Shown here: one piece after another, positions 12,246-23,286 of the stretch
How positions within the stretch are numbered: the stretch's first letter is position 1
How the letters are laid out: each line of letters starts with the position of its first letter
Assembly (NCBI GenBank): GCA_959347315.1
Contig: OY365806.1
Location: forward strand, 30,518,156 to 30,582,155
Direction: 5' to 3'
Origin: Bimastos eiseni
Lineage: Eukaryota; Annelida; Clitellata; Crassiclitellata; Lumbricidae
DNA length: 64,000 nucleotides
Notes under the pieces: model-generated
Told to the model about the DNA's origin: nothing
The model's input: only the letters and a program-made list of their open reading frames with translations
Database searches by the model: none
Translations under genes and position numbers: made by a program

Positions 12246-12723
12246 TCATGCTGACGTAACAATTCCACTGTTGGAAAGACTCCCTCTTCGAAGTTTTTCA
12301 GAGCGCCTCATTAAAAATGAGAGAATGGCTAAACATCTTCCTTTCTTCATTTGGTTCTCTGTCTTTCTATCGGCAGGTTCGCACATGTACGTCCAATGTC
12401 CAATGTCGACATTCGTAACGTTTCCGGTTCTTGCTTTCAACTTACTGTGGCTCTCTTTCACCATCCACTCTAATCGCATCGTTCTTGATCTGCTCTTGCC
12501 TTTTCCCCGCCATTCATTCTTCGATTCTAGTTCTTAGGAGGAAATCTTCCCTCATTATGTGGCTCGGCCATTTTCTATGTGGGCTTCTAATTATTCTAAT
12601 CAGGAATCTTGTTCGTCCACCATATCATGCTATTCGTCTCTTCATTTCTACATAACACTTTGCATCATTTGTGATCATGCTTCCCAGATAACAAAATGTT
12701 CAAACTTGTTCCAGTCCTTTCCA

Positions 12724-12767
<44 letters not shown>

Positions 12768-13166
12768 TTGGTGTTTCATTTCTTTGCTAATCCTCGTGAT
12801 CTTTGTCTTCATTATGTTTGTTTTTGTTGAGGTGTTATTTAGCCGATTCATCATTTTATTCATTCATTCATTGGAAAAATTTATATAGCGCCCCTTCAAG
12901 GTTAATATTCAGGAGCGCTCCCGACTCAACCCCGGCTGAAAAGAAACGTCTTAGGACTACTGTAAAATGCATCTGAATGAACCCTAGGCATAAGACGCAA
13001 CGATAATGGTAGCGCATTTATGTTGTTCCTTCAGACTACCTGCCAGCAGGGCCTTGTCATCTGCGAATCTTAATACTTTCGTCGATCTTTCTTTGTTCTT
13101 TTCACATACAAGATTATGTCGTCCATTTCCTCGCGGTGACTCTAGATCACCGCCAGACCCATGCAA
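12246..13166 (-). pseudogene. Degraded non-LTR reverse transcriptase (LINE)
   Basis: Three broken minus-strand pieces lie in reverse-transcriptase order. At about 13166-12990 the string KVLRFADDKALLAGS carries the FADD catalytic box of non-LTR reverse transcriptases. At about 12726-12675 GKDWNKFEHFVIWEA resembles the L..V..F.YLGS block that follows the catalytic core. At 12479-12246 a frame rich in basic residues resembles the downstream region. A (TA)n run and a piece of LINE-like 3' tail (about 12874-12960) interrupt it. It is nonfunctional, with stops and frameshifts throughout. The clade is not assigned. Confidence 0.6.
12725..12762. repeat. (TA)n dinucleotide run
   Basis: An uninterrupted TA repeat of about 38 bases inside the degraded LINE. 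Confidence 0.95.
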
Positions 13167-15194
13167 ATATATGTAGGCCAGCCGACAGAAATTCCCGGTC
13201 CATAAGCTGAAGCTAAGAAATTCAGTGTCCTTAAGTACGGTAATATTCAGATGCCTGAAGTTTAAATTAATTGTGGTTTAGTCTGTAATGGTCTATTTTT
13301 AAAAAGCAATAAATCTTACACTTTGTACAACTGATTTTGATACTTAACATAAGTTGAATGCGGACCATAAAAGTCGCCGGGGTCCTGGGCATTCAACCTC
13401 CCAGCCAACTTTCGGCGGACCTGGACCAATGTATAGGCCTAAATTCAATGTTCTGGGAAACAGAAAGCCAGTGGAGCACGTGTCGCGTGCAATGAGAGAA
13501 ATGGTGAAATTTTTACAAATCACCGACAAGCGTAACAGCTGCACGCGTTCCGGCTGTGCAGAAGTAACCTAAAGGGAAGGGAACACAAAGGGAGGCGAAC
13601 ATAGTTAATCCAACTGCAAACAAACGAATGAACCCGAGTAAGTGCGGCATTGGGTGAGAGAAAACGGAAAAGGACTCGCAAATGACAGATGCGGGCTGAT
13701 ATCAGTCAAGAAGAGGCTCTCTTGTTATTTACAGGAACATTTTTCCAACTCCTTGTCTATGATTCTTAAACTTTTCATGGCTAAACATGTGAACTCGTTG
13801 TGCGCTTCATTAAAGCTATAGACTGCTTCAGATTTGGTCAATACGGTGATGAAATCTCGCTTAGCGCCGTAACGACCCCCACACCATCCATTTAGCCTGA
13901 CGCACCTGGACGCACCTGCAATACGCACGAGCTGTTTCGTGACGGAGATAGTTGACACAAACATTTTCAATCCATTTTCAAACGCATTTCGTTGGATCTC
14001 TGAGCTCGCCATTTGAAGCGTCATCTTCAGGTTTATATAAAGCGCTTTACCTTGTTGTTTACGAGTGGACATATATGTGAATAGGTTCCCCCTTGCTACA
14101 TTGCGCAGTCTTTCCGTGGACATATGATGATATACGTACCATTCCTTTCAACGCGGTCCACGACACTTTCTACACGCGTCTTATGATGATCAATTTCTCT
14201 AGCGCCGTTGCAGAGTTTTGCTATGTACTCTTCAAAGAACGAAATAGACACACGAATCACACATCGATAAATACTTACAGCATACATGATGTATAGCCTA
14301 CGTATGTACTTTTCTTCCCATTTCCCTTTCGCTCGTTCCTATTTAATACTACCCTCTTTCCTTTTCATTTATCACCTTGACAGGAATAAAACATTTGTCA
14401 CCCACTCCACCCCCATTTCAAATTTCAAACAGAGTCTGGAGGCAGCAGACTCTAGTGTGTCCTGCAGAGCGCCAGTAGACATCGATTGTCTGGTTATGGC
14501 ATGCTCTAACTGTGGCTACATATGTACACTATACTGTAGTTCGGCCTTGAGAAAGAATCGGACCGATTAATCTGACGGTCAATGTGCAACACTGAAAACG
14601 CTCTGAAATAATTATAATTATTAATTTATACAGCGCCTCTCACAACAGTGGCCATTCAGAAACGCTAAGCAATTTATGTATTGTATCTGAGCATTCATAA
14701 ATCGTAAGTCGCACCAACATCTTGTGTTAGGGAGCATTATAGGAGAAAATGTAGCTCGTGTTATACATAGTGCTAACGACACCTTATGCCTGATCGTAGC
14801 TCTGACCTCGACCTTTACAAGTTTACATACTGCTTCACAGCTCTGAATGTCATCGATTTTCATAGCATGCTATAATGTATATACATATATATATGTATGT
14901 ATTGCATACATATAAATATGAAATGCACCGAAAATTCTAAGCAAATGTGAAAAGGAAGCACAGGTCCATATCAGCACTTTAGTGTCTTCAGCGACGAGAC
15001 ATTACCTATAGGAGTGGCAGACAGCAAGCGACCTCAAGAAATGCCTCTCCTCCATCTTGAGCGGAAATTCAATCCGGCACTCGATGAGGAGGAGGAGGAG
15101 GAAGTGGCGGAGGACGTCTTTCGTCCATCCTCTCCTATTCCTCAATAATTCTATATCCTGCTAAGAACCGGAGACGGCGTGAGACTGGCTCAGC
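13167..15194. other. Intergenic, no supported gene
   Basis: A 132-codon minus frame (13725-14123) lacks any recognised domain and is not called. A LINE/SINE 3'-tail-like phrase (TTTATACAGCGCCTCTCACAA) occurs near 14630. AT-rich TATATG words cluster near 14875-14915. Confidence 0.4.
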
Positions 15195-15285
15195 TGGACG
15201 GCGCCTGCGTCGATATCCGACGCCCCTCATCATACAAGCAAGCGCCTTTGAGTGGTTCTTTAAAGGCGCTATATAAATATCTAAA
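15195..15285 (+). mobile_element. 3' end of a CR1/L2-type LINE
   Basis: The phrase GCGCCTTTGAGTGGTTCTTT followed by AAAGGCGCTATATAAAT is the hairpin-like 3' end typical of L2/CR1 LINEs. It matches the end of the better-preserved LINE at 29525-29575 (GCGCCTTTGAGAGGTTCTTA, then TAAGGCGCCATGTAAAT). No coding part survives here. The (ATAC)n array begins exactly where the tail ends. Confidence 0.7.
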
Positions 15286-16355
15286 TGCATACATACATAC
15301 AAACAAACATGCATACGTACATACATACATACAGACATTCATACATACATACATACATACATACATGCATACATACATACATACATGCATGCATACATAG
15401 ATACATACATGCATACATACATACATGCATACATACATACATGCATGCATACATAGATACATACATGCATACATACATACATACATGCATACATGCATAC
15501 ATACATACATACATACATACATACATACATACGTACATACATACATACATACATACGTGCATACATGCATACATACATGCATACATGCATACATACATAG
15601 ATACATACATACATACATACATGCATACATGCATACATACATACATGCATGCATACATAGATACATACATACATACATACATACATGCATACATGCATAC
15701 ATGCATACATACATACATACATAAATACATACATACATACATGCATACATACATACATGCATACATACATACATGCATACATACATACAAACAAACATGC
15801 ATACGTACATACATACATACAGACATTCATACATACATACATACATACATACATACATGCATACATACATACATACATGCATGCATACATAGATACATAC
15901 ATGCATACATACATACATGCATACATACATACATGCATGCATACATAGATACATACATGCATACATACATACATACATGCATACATGCATACATGCATAC
16001 ATACATACATAAATACATACATACATACGTACATACATACATACATACATACGTGCATACATGCATACATGCTTTCCTGCATACATGCATACATACATAC
16101 ATACATAAATACATACATACATACATGCATACATACATACATGCATACATGCATACATACATAGATACATACATACATACATACATGCATACATGCATAC
16201 ATACATACATGCATGCATACATAGATACATACATACATACATACATACATGCATACATGCATACATACATACATACATACATACATACATGCATACATGC
16301 ATACATGCTTTCCTGCATACATGCATACATACATACATGCATATATACATACATG
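15286..16355. repeat. 1.07-kb (ATAC)n array with higher-order duplication
   Basis: The block is built from ATAC with scattered GCAT, GATA, GTAC and AAAC variants. Marker variants recur: AAACAAACATGCATACGTAC at 15301 and again at 15789 (488 bases apart), and GCTTTCCTGCATACATGC at 16071 and 16307 (236 bases apart). The array therefore grew in part by duplicating longer blocks. Very long Cys/Met/Tyr/Val frames (minus) and His/Thr/Ile/Tyr frames (plus) over it are repeat translations. Confidence 0.95.
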
Positions 16356-16524
16356 CACTATATTTTAATGTACCACAATGTGCATAATTGTGTCTTATAC
16401 AAGTTCTACTGTATGCAACCGCTTGAAGGAAACCCCGCCCTCTCTCAGGGGCGCTCAAAACTTCGAGACTCAGAGCCACAATCAAATGGATTTTAAAGAG
16501 GTTACGAACTAGCGACAAACTAGC

Positions 16525-16602
16525 TCAATGAGTATTATGAGTTCAATGAGTTTAATGAGTTTAATGAGTATTATTAGTTTAATGAGTTTAATGAGTAGTG
16601 TA
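16525..16602. repeat. TTTAATGAG minisatellite
   Basis: A short tandem array of about nine-base units (TTTAATGAG, with TATTATGAG and TATTATTAG variants), about eight copies. Confidence 0.8.
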
Positions 16603-17755
16603 TTCTATTTTGCTCTGACATATGATGCAGTTTCCTCATACCTCATCCAGTAATGCACTTTAAATGGTGGATATTTCTTATAAATCGGTGCATAGATCTC
16701 TCTTCCTTTCATCTATTATTGACTTATGGCTTTTCACTTAGTATTGATTAGTTTCTTTGCTGGTTCATTTATTTATATCTTTGCCTCAATCTTCCACAGT
16801 GACTCACGGTATCTGCATTGAGTGATCCCCTTCATAGCCCGAAATTTTTTTCATAAGTTCCTTTTTGACCTCGATCTTAAGCAACGACTGAACTTACCAA
16901 TTATTCATGGCATTTGCACCATGTTTTAACTCGATGGGATAATTCAGCAACTCCACTTATATCTACTCCTTTTACCTCATTCAACTGGCCATGTCTAGAT
17001 TCTAGAATGCCTGACTCTCATGCCTCTGCTCTCTGAGCCTCCCTTACTTCATTCTGGACTATACAGACAGTAGCGACCCACACGGACAGTGCCTCTAAAG
17101 AGTGTAACCACTCTTAAGTCTAAGTAGCAGTGGACGTGACACTTTAACACTTTGAGAAGCTGAATTGGCTGCAAAGTCGCAATCGGTGCACTGTGGACGT
17201 TAAAGGGTTAAATACAGAAAGAAGCTCGATTGACTTTGATCTGCACTGGCTTCATGAGTGGAAGTCATCGCACGAGGCTGATGATCTCAGCCGAAATCAA
17301 TGCACTCTACACTTAAGCATACAAGTACACAACTGCATTCCCTATTGTATCATGGTTCAGCAGAACAAGATTAGTGTTACACAGTATGAAGGATGCAAGC
17401 ATTAGTATAGTGCAGTTTCGTAGGCTAGTAGTATAGTATGAACGTGAGCAATAAAGACACATTAAAATGCTGCTTTCGACACTTTAACGGACACATCATA
17501 AAGTCTAAATGATACGTATGCATTAAGTGTCTACACGCTATATATATATATATATATATATGCAGAAGTATAGAACCATATATATATACATTATACCTAC
17601 ACACATAATTCCTAGACCTACATGATTGATTAAGTTTCCGTTCCTAATGATGCTTAGCATCACATAGAGCTTATATGTAGGTTTTCTATAAGTGCAAGTG
17701 CTATATAAGTGCACAATAACACATACATACATTAAAGTGCTGAATTGCATGCATG
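16603..17755. other. Intergenic, upstream of the lectin receptor
   Basis: No signal-peptide exon ending in splice phase 1, as needed by the downstream lectin exon, was identified here. A (TA)n run lies at about 17540-17561. Confidence 0.35.
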
Positions 17756-17920
17756 CATGAATGCATACATACATACATACATACATACATACATACATAC
17801 AAACATACATACATACATACATACAAACATACATACATACATACATACATACATACAAACATACATACATACATACATACATACATACAAACATACATAC
17901 ATACATACATACATACATTA
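17756..17920. repeat. (ATAC)n array
   Basis: About 160 bases of ATAC repeats with periodic AAAC variants. His/Thr/Tyr and Cys/Met/Val frames over it are compositional. Confidence 0.95.
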
Positions 17921-18226
17921 AAATATACTGCACTATACACTGGACTAGAGAAATACAACGCAGCTGACTGCACCCAACACACAACTGCATTCCCTATTGT
18001 TTAATCTGCTCTAATAAATGCGCTGCGGTGCATTACATTTTAGAACAGTACAAAACAGAGCACTCTAAAACACTACACCCATACAATACACAAAACCTCA
18101 CCGCACTACTCGTTCACCTCACTTCGATAGACTATACTAAAATGCACTACAATACAGTCTACACTACATTAAACACTACAGAATACACGACAGCCCGCAT
18201 TACAGTAGCACTTTTTTTTTTGACAG

Positions 18227-21200
18227 CCGCAGATGACTACTGTCTTCGTGATTCGCTTAACATCACGTGCTCTCCGGATGAGGTGATTCTGATGACGTCA
18301 GCTCAATACGGGCGCATGCGCGGTGGACGCTGCATCCGGGCGGATGTCGGAAATCTTGGGTGTTCGACAGATGTGACGTCACAGCTGGACGAAGTCTGTT
18401 CCGGAAGATTGCATTGCGTCTTTCCTGTGGCTAATCTGCTTCAGCAGAAACCGTGTCCAGATGATTTTACGTCCTATCTGGAAACACATCATACCTGTCT
18501 TAAAGGTGAATGATTCTATTGACTGACTGACTGACTGACTGACTGACTGACTGACTGACTGACTGACTGACTGACCAATTGACTGGCTGACTGACTGCTT
18601 CCATAGATGACTGACTTCACGGTCGATTCATTGAGTGGTTACTTCTTTCATTGTCTAGAAAAAATGATAGACTATAGTGATGCATCAGTTGATGATTTAG
18701 AGGTTGATTAATTAGATGAGTGACATCTTGATTGATTGATTAGTTATTCAATACTTTGCTTCACTGACTTCTCGGTTGACTGATTAAATGATCGCCAGAG
18801 GAGAGGCGATACAGATGAAGGACTTCGAATGAGAAATTTACAAAGATTGATCAAATACCTGTTTCTTTTCTTAGCTGATTTACAATGCATGTCTGCATCT
18901 AAATTAGTGTTTTTTTATTTGTGAAGGTTATTAATATCGGTAGCCAATCGCCAGTTTATGAATTCTACATAGGGGCCCCTGGTTAGCGAAGTCTATGACC
19001 CATTTAGATTCCCTTATGTCACCAGATTATTCATCTACGAAACTTGTTGTTTGTGATTTTCTCGTGTTTTTGTCACCAAATAAATTTGATTGAATTGAAA
19101 TTGAAAATTAACATCTACATGTGTAAGAAAGTAAGTTACATGTACAGTGGCAAACCGTTGTAGTGTCGCAGAGTCGTTGTATGAGCTCCGACGGGTTCAT
19201 CTTGCTCAAGGACCAAGACGGCTTCATACCTCTTTCCATGCACTCTTCCAAATGCCCCTGGAGGGTCAACGTCGATCCCCTACAGACTCTTCGCTTCACC
19301 CTGTACGGCTTTAACCAGCGCCGCGTCCAGCCAGAGAGCGCCCAGTGTCCCTGGTCGGTGGTCTTTGAGGAAGGGGGCAAGGTCTCTGAGCATCCTCTCT
19401 GTCACGTGACGGCCAAGGAAACCTTCCTCTACGCGTCCAAGTCGAACACAGTCACGATCAGGGTACTCTACAAGGAAAAGGCTGTCCTACCGGTGGCATA
19501 TTTCCTCAAATACGAAGGTAACGCATCATGCTCATTCACGCTTTCTCTGCTGATCAGCGTCCATATACATGCAGTTCGTAGAGTGCCTCAGTATACCATA
19601 TCGTGATTTCGGGTAGTATCATACTGCGTGACTCAGGATACCAAAGTCATACCATATTATAGGGACTTATAATATATATAGGCTTATAATCTACTACATC
19701 TCAGTAGGCCCTCTTATAGACAGCCAGTTACATTCTGTGGAATATAATTATGCCTGCATAGAATCTCAATTCTGCGTGTTTGATTTTCAGCGATGGGTTG
19801 TCCACAGCTGAGGGTGACTGGATTCGCTTGGGTCAGACAGGACGAGGCAAGAGCATCCGTCAAATGCAACCACACGGAGGAGACCTGGTTTCTCGCCTGC
19901 AGTGACCGGAAATGGCTTGGCGAGGTCGGAAACTGCTCCAAGACAATAACAGGTGCGCGAATTACAGGTAGTTATCGGATGACGTCAGGTATGTCACCTG
20001 GACTACAAGCAATCACAGACGAGCAGTGCCATTCAATGGCTACAGACATTTCTTGGAGATACTGAGGGTCACAATTATTGAGCGATGCTCGTCTTGAATG
20101 AGCTAAGAACACAATGTCACAATACAACCAAGTGCAACACATGTGATTCTTCATTGGGAATTAACTGAAAAAGTGTTTGAGAACCCGATCCATTTTAAGC
20201 GACTTTAGTTGAAGCAGATGGATATGTCTCAAAACACTAACGCTGCCTAAGCGCTGACAGCTAAGGGGCTAGAGTCGTTCCACTTAACCTCACCTTCAAC
20301 TTCCACTTTAGCTTGAATACCCTTCAATACCTGAATCACGTCGTGAGACCAGAGCATGTGCCAAATTGTCGATTACTTAACCCTACCTAACTATGAAGAC
20401 CAAAGTTAATAAGGGTTGCTACAAGTTAAACGTTATAATTGGCAGTTAGCAAGGATTCATATATGCCAAATTTGCTGTTGTCTGCTCTTTAAGGTGATAT
20501 GATGGCGACAGACTCTATGTCGAACAACCCAAAAGCCACATCGCTGCCTTTTGGTAAGTAAATCAAATCTATCTGTTTCAACCTACTAAGCAGCCTGTTA
20601 ATCAAAATTCGAGTACACAAATCCTAATAGGGACCTGAAGCAAAGAGGCACTTGAACTGGAATAAAAACTATCTAAACAAAGTATGACGTATGTTATATC
20701 GTCATAGTAGACTATCTGCTGCGGCTTTCAATTGTAGAACAGTGTATTCTGATTTCTAATCGTCTGCTTATTATTCCAACCACTCGGCTATGTGCAATTG
20801 TGCATTATCCCTAGGAATATTGCGCTAAATTAAGCTGCCATGGCTTCCCATATGCTAAGCAACATCGCACCACCTCATCTTCGTAGGAAGGCGGCTCTTG
20901 TAAGACGGCTGAAAAGATCGATGATGACAAGTATTTAAGCGCAGCTGTTGCAATATCACGTGGCAGCGCCGAACCAGCAATACCGCCCGTCGTCGAGACA
21001 TCCAATTTGGCTGGACATGGCCACCACGTCTCAGGACACGACAGCCATTTCGGCCTTTTAAGAACGAATGGGTCGCATTGAATGTAACCAACCAATCGCT
21101 GAGCCAGACGTTGTCTGTTCTCCAGGCGTCAACCTGTCTCCACGACTTTCGTTTGTGCTAAACCGATTTCGGAACGGCTGCGCTTGCAGTGCTATACGAC

Positions 21201-23286
21201 AACCTTAAGTAGGAATCGGACCTTAGCCCTTACTTATACTGGGGCAAAGACTGCGACCTACACACTGTCCATTGAAAGGCCCGCCGAGAGGAGGGTCAGA
21301 GGACAGATGCCTATAATTGAGGTCCGACGACTTTCAGGGGTCCAGCAAATGCCAGCAACTTATGAAAAATGTTATGAGTTATACAATAACCATGATTCAT
21401 GCTTTTTAAAATATAATATTACTGACTCTTAACTACAGCTAGTTTAAACTTCAAGCATCTGAGTAGTAACATATACTTAGCAGTTTTGTGCTTTAGAGCT
21501 ATAGAGCACGCCTACGTCAGTCTAAGAGGCCGTTACTGCTCTGCCTAGGGGCCCAAAACATCTCTACCTAGGGACCCGGAATATCACTGCCTATAGGGGC
21601 CCAGAATTTCTCTTCTTATGGGAATGGGATTTAACTGCTTAGGTCAAGAATTTGTCTGCCTAGGGACCCGGAATATCTATGCATAGCCTCATAAGAGCCC
21701 AGAATTTCTCTGCCTATAGGGATCAGGAATGTGTCTGGCATTTCTCTGCCTAGGGGCCAAGAACTCCTTTGCCTAGGGACCAAAAATTGCTCTGCCAAGT
21801 ATCCCGGAATTTCTATGCCGGGATTTCTGTCGGCAGACCTGGCTGCTGATAACTTGGTAGGCCTAGTTAATTGGCCACGAATCGGATACGTTAGAGGAAT
21901 CTTTGTAGAAAATAGTTGACTACATTCGATCAACTCCTCTACAAACACCTCTCCTGCTGCTGTGTCTTCTTGCAAGAGAGAATTATCTAACTCCTCTTGA
22001 TAATAATCTGAGCATCTAAATGCACTGCTGGCCGTAATTGATGTACCGTTTGTTGTCACAGGGTTTATGATCGCTGTTGTAATTGGAGTCCTGCTTGGAA
22101 TTGTAATCGGTGCCATTCCATTGGCTCTCGTTTACGTGTGTCTGAAAAGGTAGGGCTCTGATCAAACTTTACGCTTCTCTTCCAGAGCCACTAACCAATG
22201 GCAGCGCATGCGCTGAATAGATAACAGTTAACTTCAACCGAGTGATGGACTAAGCAAGCGTTTATTATAAAGGTTTTGCTCAAAGTTATTCATGTGCAGT
22301 AAGCTGACTGCGTAAAGTCGATGATGCAAATGCAATGTTACTTAGCTTCGGCGCTGTCAATTCATTACTTAATACGTGAAAGCTAGAAAATCAGCCAACG
22401 TAATTTTTATGAAAATGGCTTAGTCAGACACTGCATAAAAGTGAACTGTCTATGCTTGCATAAAATATTTATCTGTAACTTGGTCTTAAATTGTGACCCT
22501 GTAATCTGTCCTCACGATTCCTAGAATTTAGAGGTTCTTGCCTTCGGCAATCGTCGCCGCGCTCGCAATTCTCCTATTCGGGTATCCTAGTAAGTCCCTC
22601 CAACTTCTAAATCATGTATGCCTACGTGCTCCCGGATTTAACGACAAAAACCGTTGTATTCTTGTAGGAAATGGCGTCGTCAGCCGCCATCTTGTTACAT
22701 TTCCGAGGATCCGTATTATCCCGGAATCCAGCAGTCTTTCGTTGAAAGCAACAGCGGCTCCGTCTACCCTGCGCTATTGAAGCGCAGCGCCATTCACACC
22801 CCCGGATCTGCATCCCCAAAACCGTTCCGAGGTGAGGCTGGTCGACCCAGTGGGGGCGGTGAGTGCTGCTACGAGTGCGCCGAACCTTTCCCCCACGTCC
22901 CCAATCCGAATACCGCCGCCATACAACAATGGGAAAAGCAGACGTTGGGCTCAAAGCCCCGCCGACAGGTGGAGTGTTATCGCGTACTGGAATGCCCCGA
23001 CGTCATGGCACATGTTGTTGCCTTGCACGAGGGCATCCAAGTCACACCCACTCTCGGTAAACCTGGCCAGGAACACGTCTACGAGAGCGCAGGGTTCGGG
23101 CGAACTCGACTAGCTGGAGCAAAGGACACAGAATCGGTGCCAGAGGATTTTGTACCGATGTATTACGGAAGTGAAGTCGTCCACTGCTGCACGACGGGAA
23201 AACTGGACCGACCGAAACAGGCGACCGAAGACGTGTCCGAATTCGGTGACGAGTACAAACTTAAGACACAGCACAGAAATCAATAA
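18227..23286 (+). CDS. SUEL lectin-CUB-Sushi single-pass membrane receptor
   Basis: Six joined exons: 18227-18505, 19164-19517, 19791-19952, 20494-20553, 22062-22149 and 22668-23286 (stop TAA). Exon 1 here encodes a SUEL/Gal_Lectin domain: YC..., LNITC, AQYGRM, GRCI, LGC, VCSGRLHC, PC and a closing TYL/YLE...C block. Exon 2 is CUB-like (CPWRV, LRFTLYGF, VTIRVLY, AYFLKYE). Exon 3 has the four Cys and Trp of a Sushi/CCP module. Exon 4 is a 20-residue linker and exon 5 a hydrophobic helix (FMIAVVIGVLLGIVIGAIPL) ending in a basic KR stop-transfer. The last exon is a tail of about 205 residues with YPGI, YPAL and YKL sorting-like motifs. The first four exons are all phase 1-1, so the extracellular modules could shuffle. 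An upstream signal-peptide exon is missing, so the start is unknown. A cell-surface carbohydrate-binding or adhesion role is inferred; no named family is claimed. Confidence 0.8.
18520..18574. repeat. (GACT)n microsatellite
   Basis: About 13 uninterrupted copies of the GACT tetranucleotide, 15 bases after the donor site of the lectin-domain exon. Confidence 0.95.
21535..21832. repeat. Intronic minisatellite (CTGCCTAGGGACCCGGAAT type)
   Basis: About ten degenerate copies of a 24-33-base unit built around CTCTGCCTAGGGGCCCAGAATTTC lie in the intron before the transmembrane exon of the lectin receptor. Units vary in length and carry small indels. The frames over it are compositional. Confidence 0.75.

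Noticed and set aside
13725..14123. 132-codon minus frame with balanced composition
   Set aside because: No recognised domain, no splice-framed neighbours and no repeat match; it could be chance.
15190..16518. Very long frames (up to 442 codons minus, 403 codons plus) of CMYV and HTYI repeats
   Set aside because: They are pure translations of the ATAC tetranucleotide, open in several frames on both strands at once.
17756..17920. CRISPR-like regularly spaced repeat
   Set aside because: It is a plain tetranucleotide microsatellite in a eukaryotic genome, with no unique spacers.
20811..21095. 94-codon minus frame within the lectin-receptor intron
   Set aside because: No domain or repeat match was recognised and no splice-compatible continuation exists.
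21631..22116. 161-codon minus frame over the lectin intron and transmembrane exon
   Set aside because: It is antisense to the transmembrane exon and to a minisatellite; no domain.
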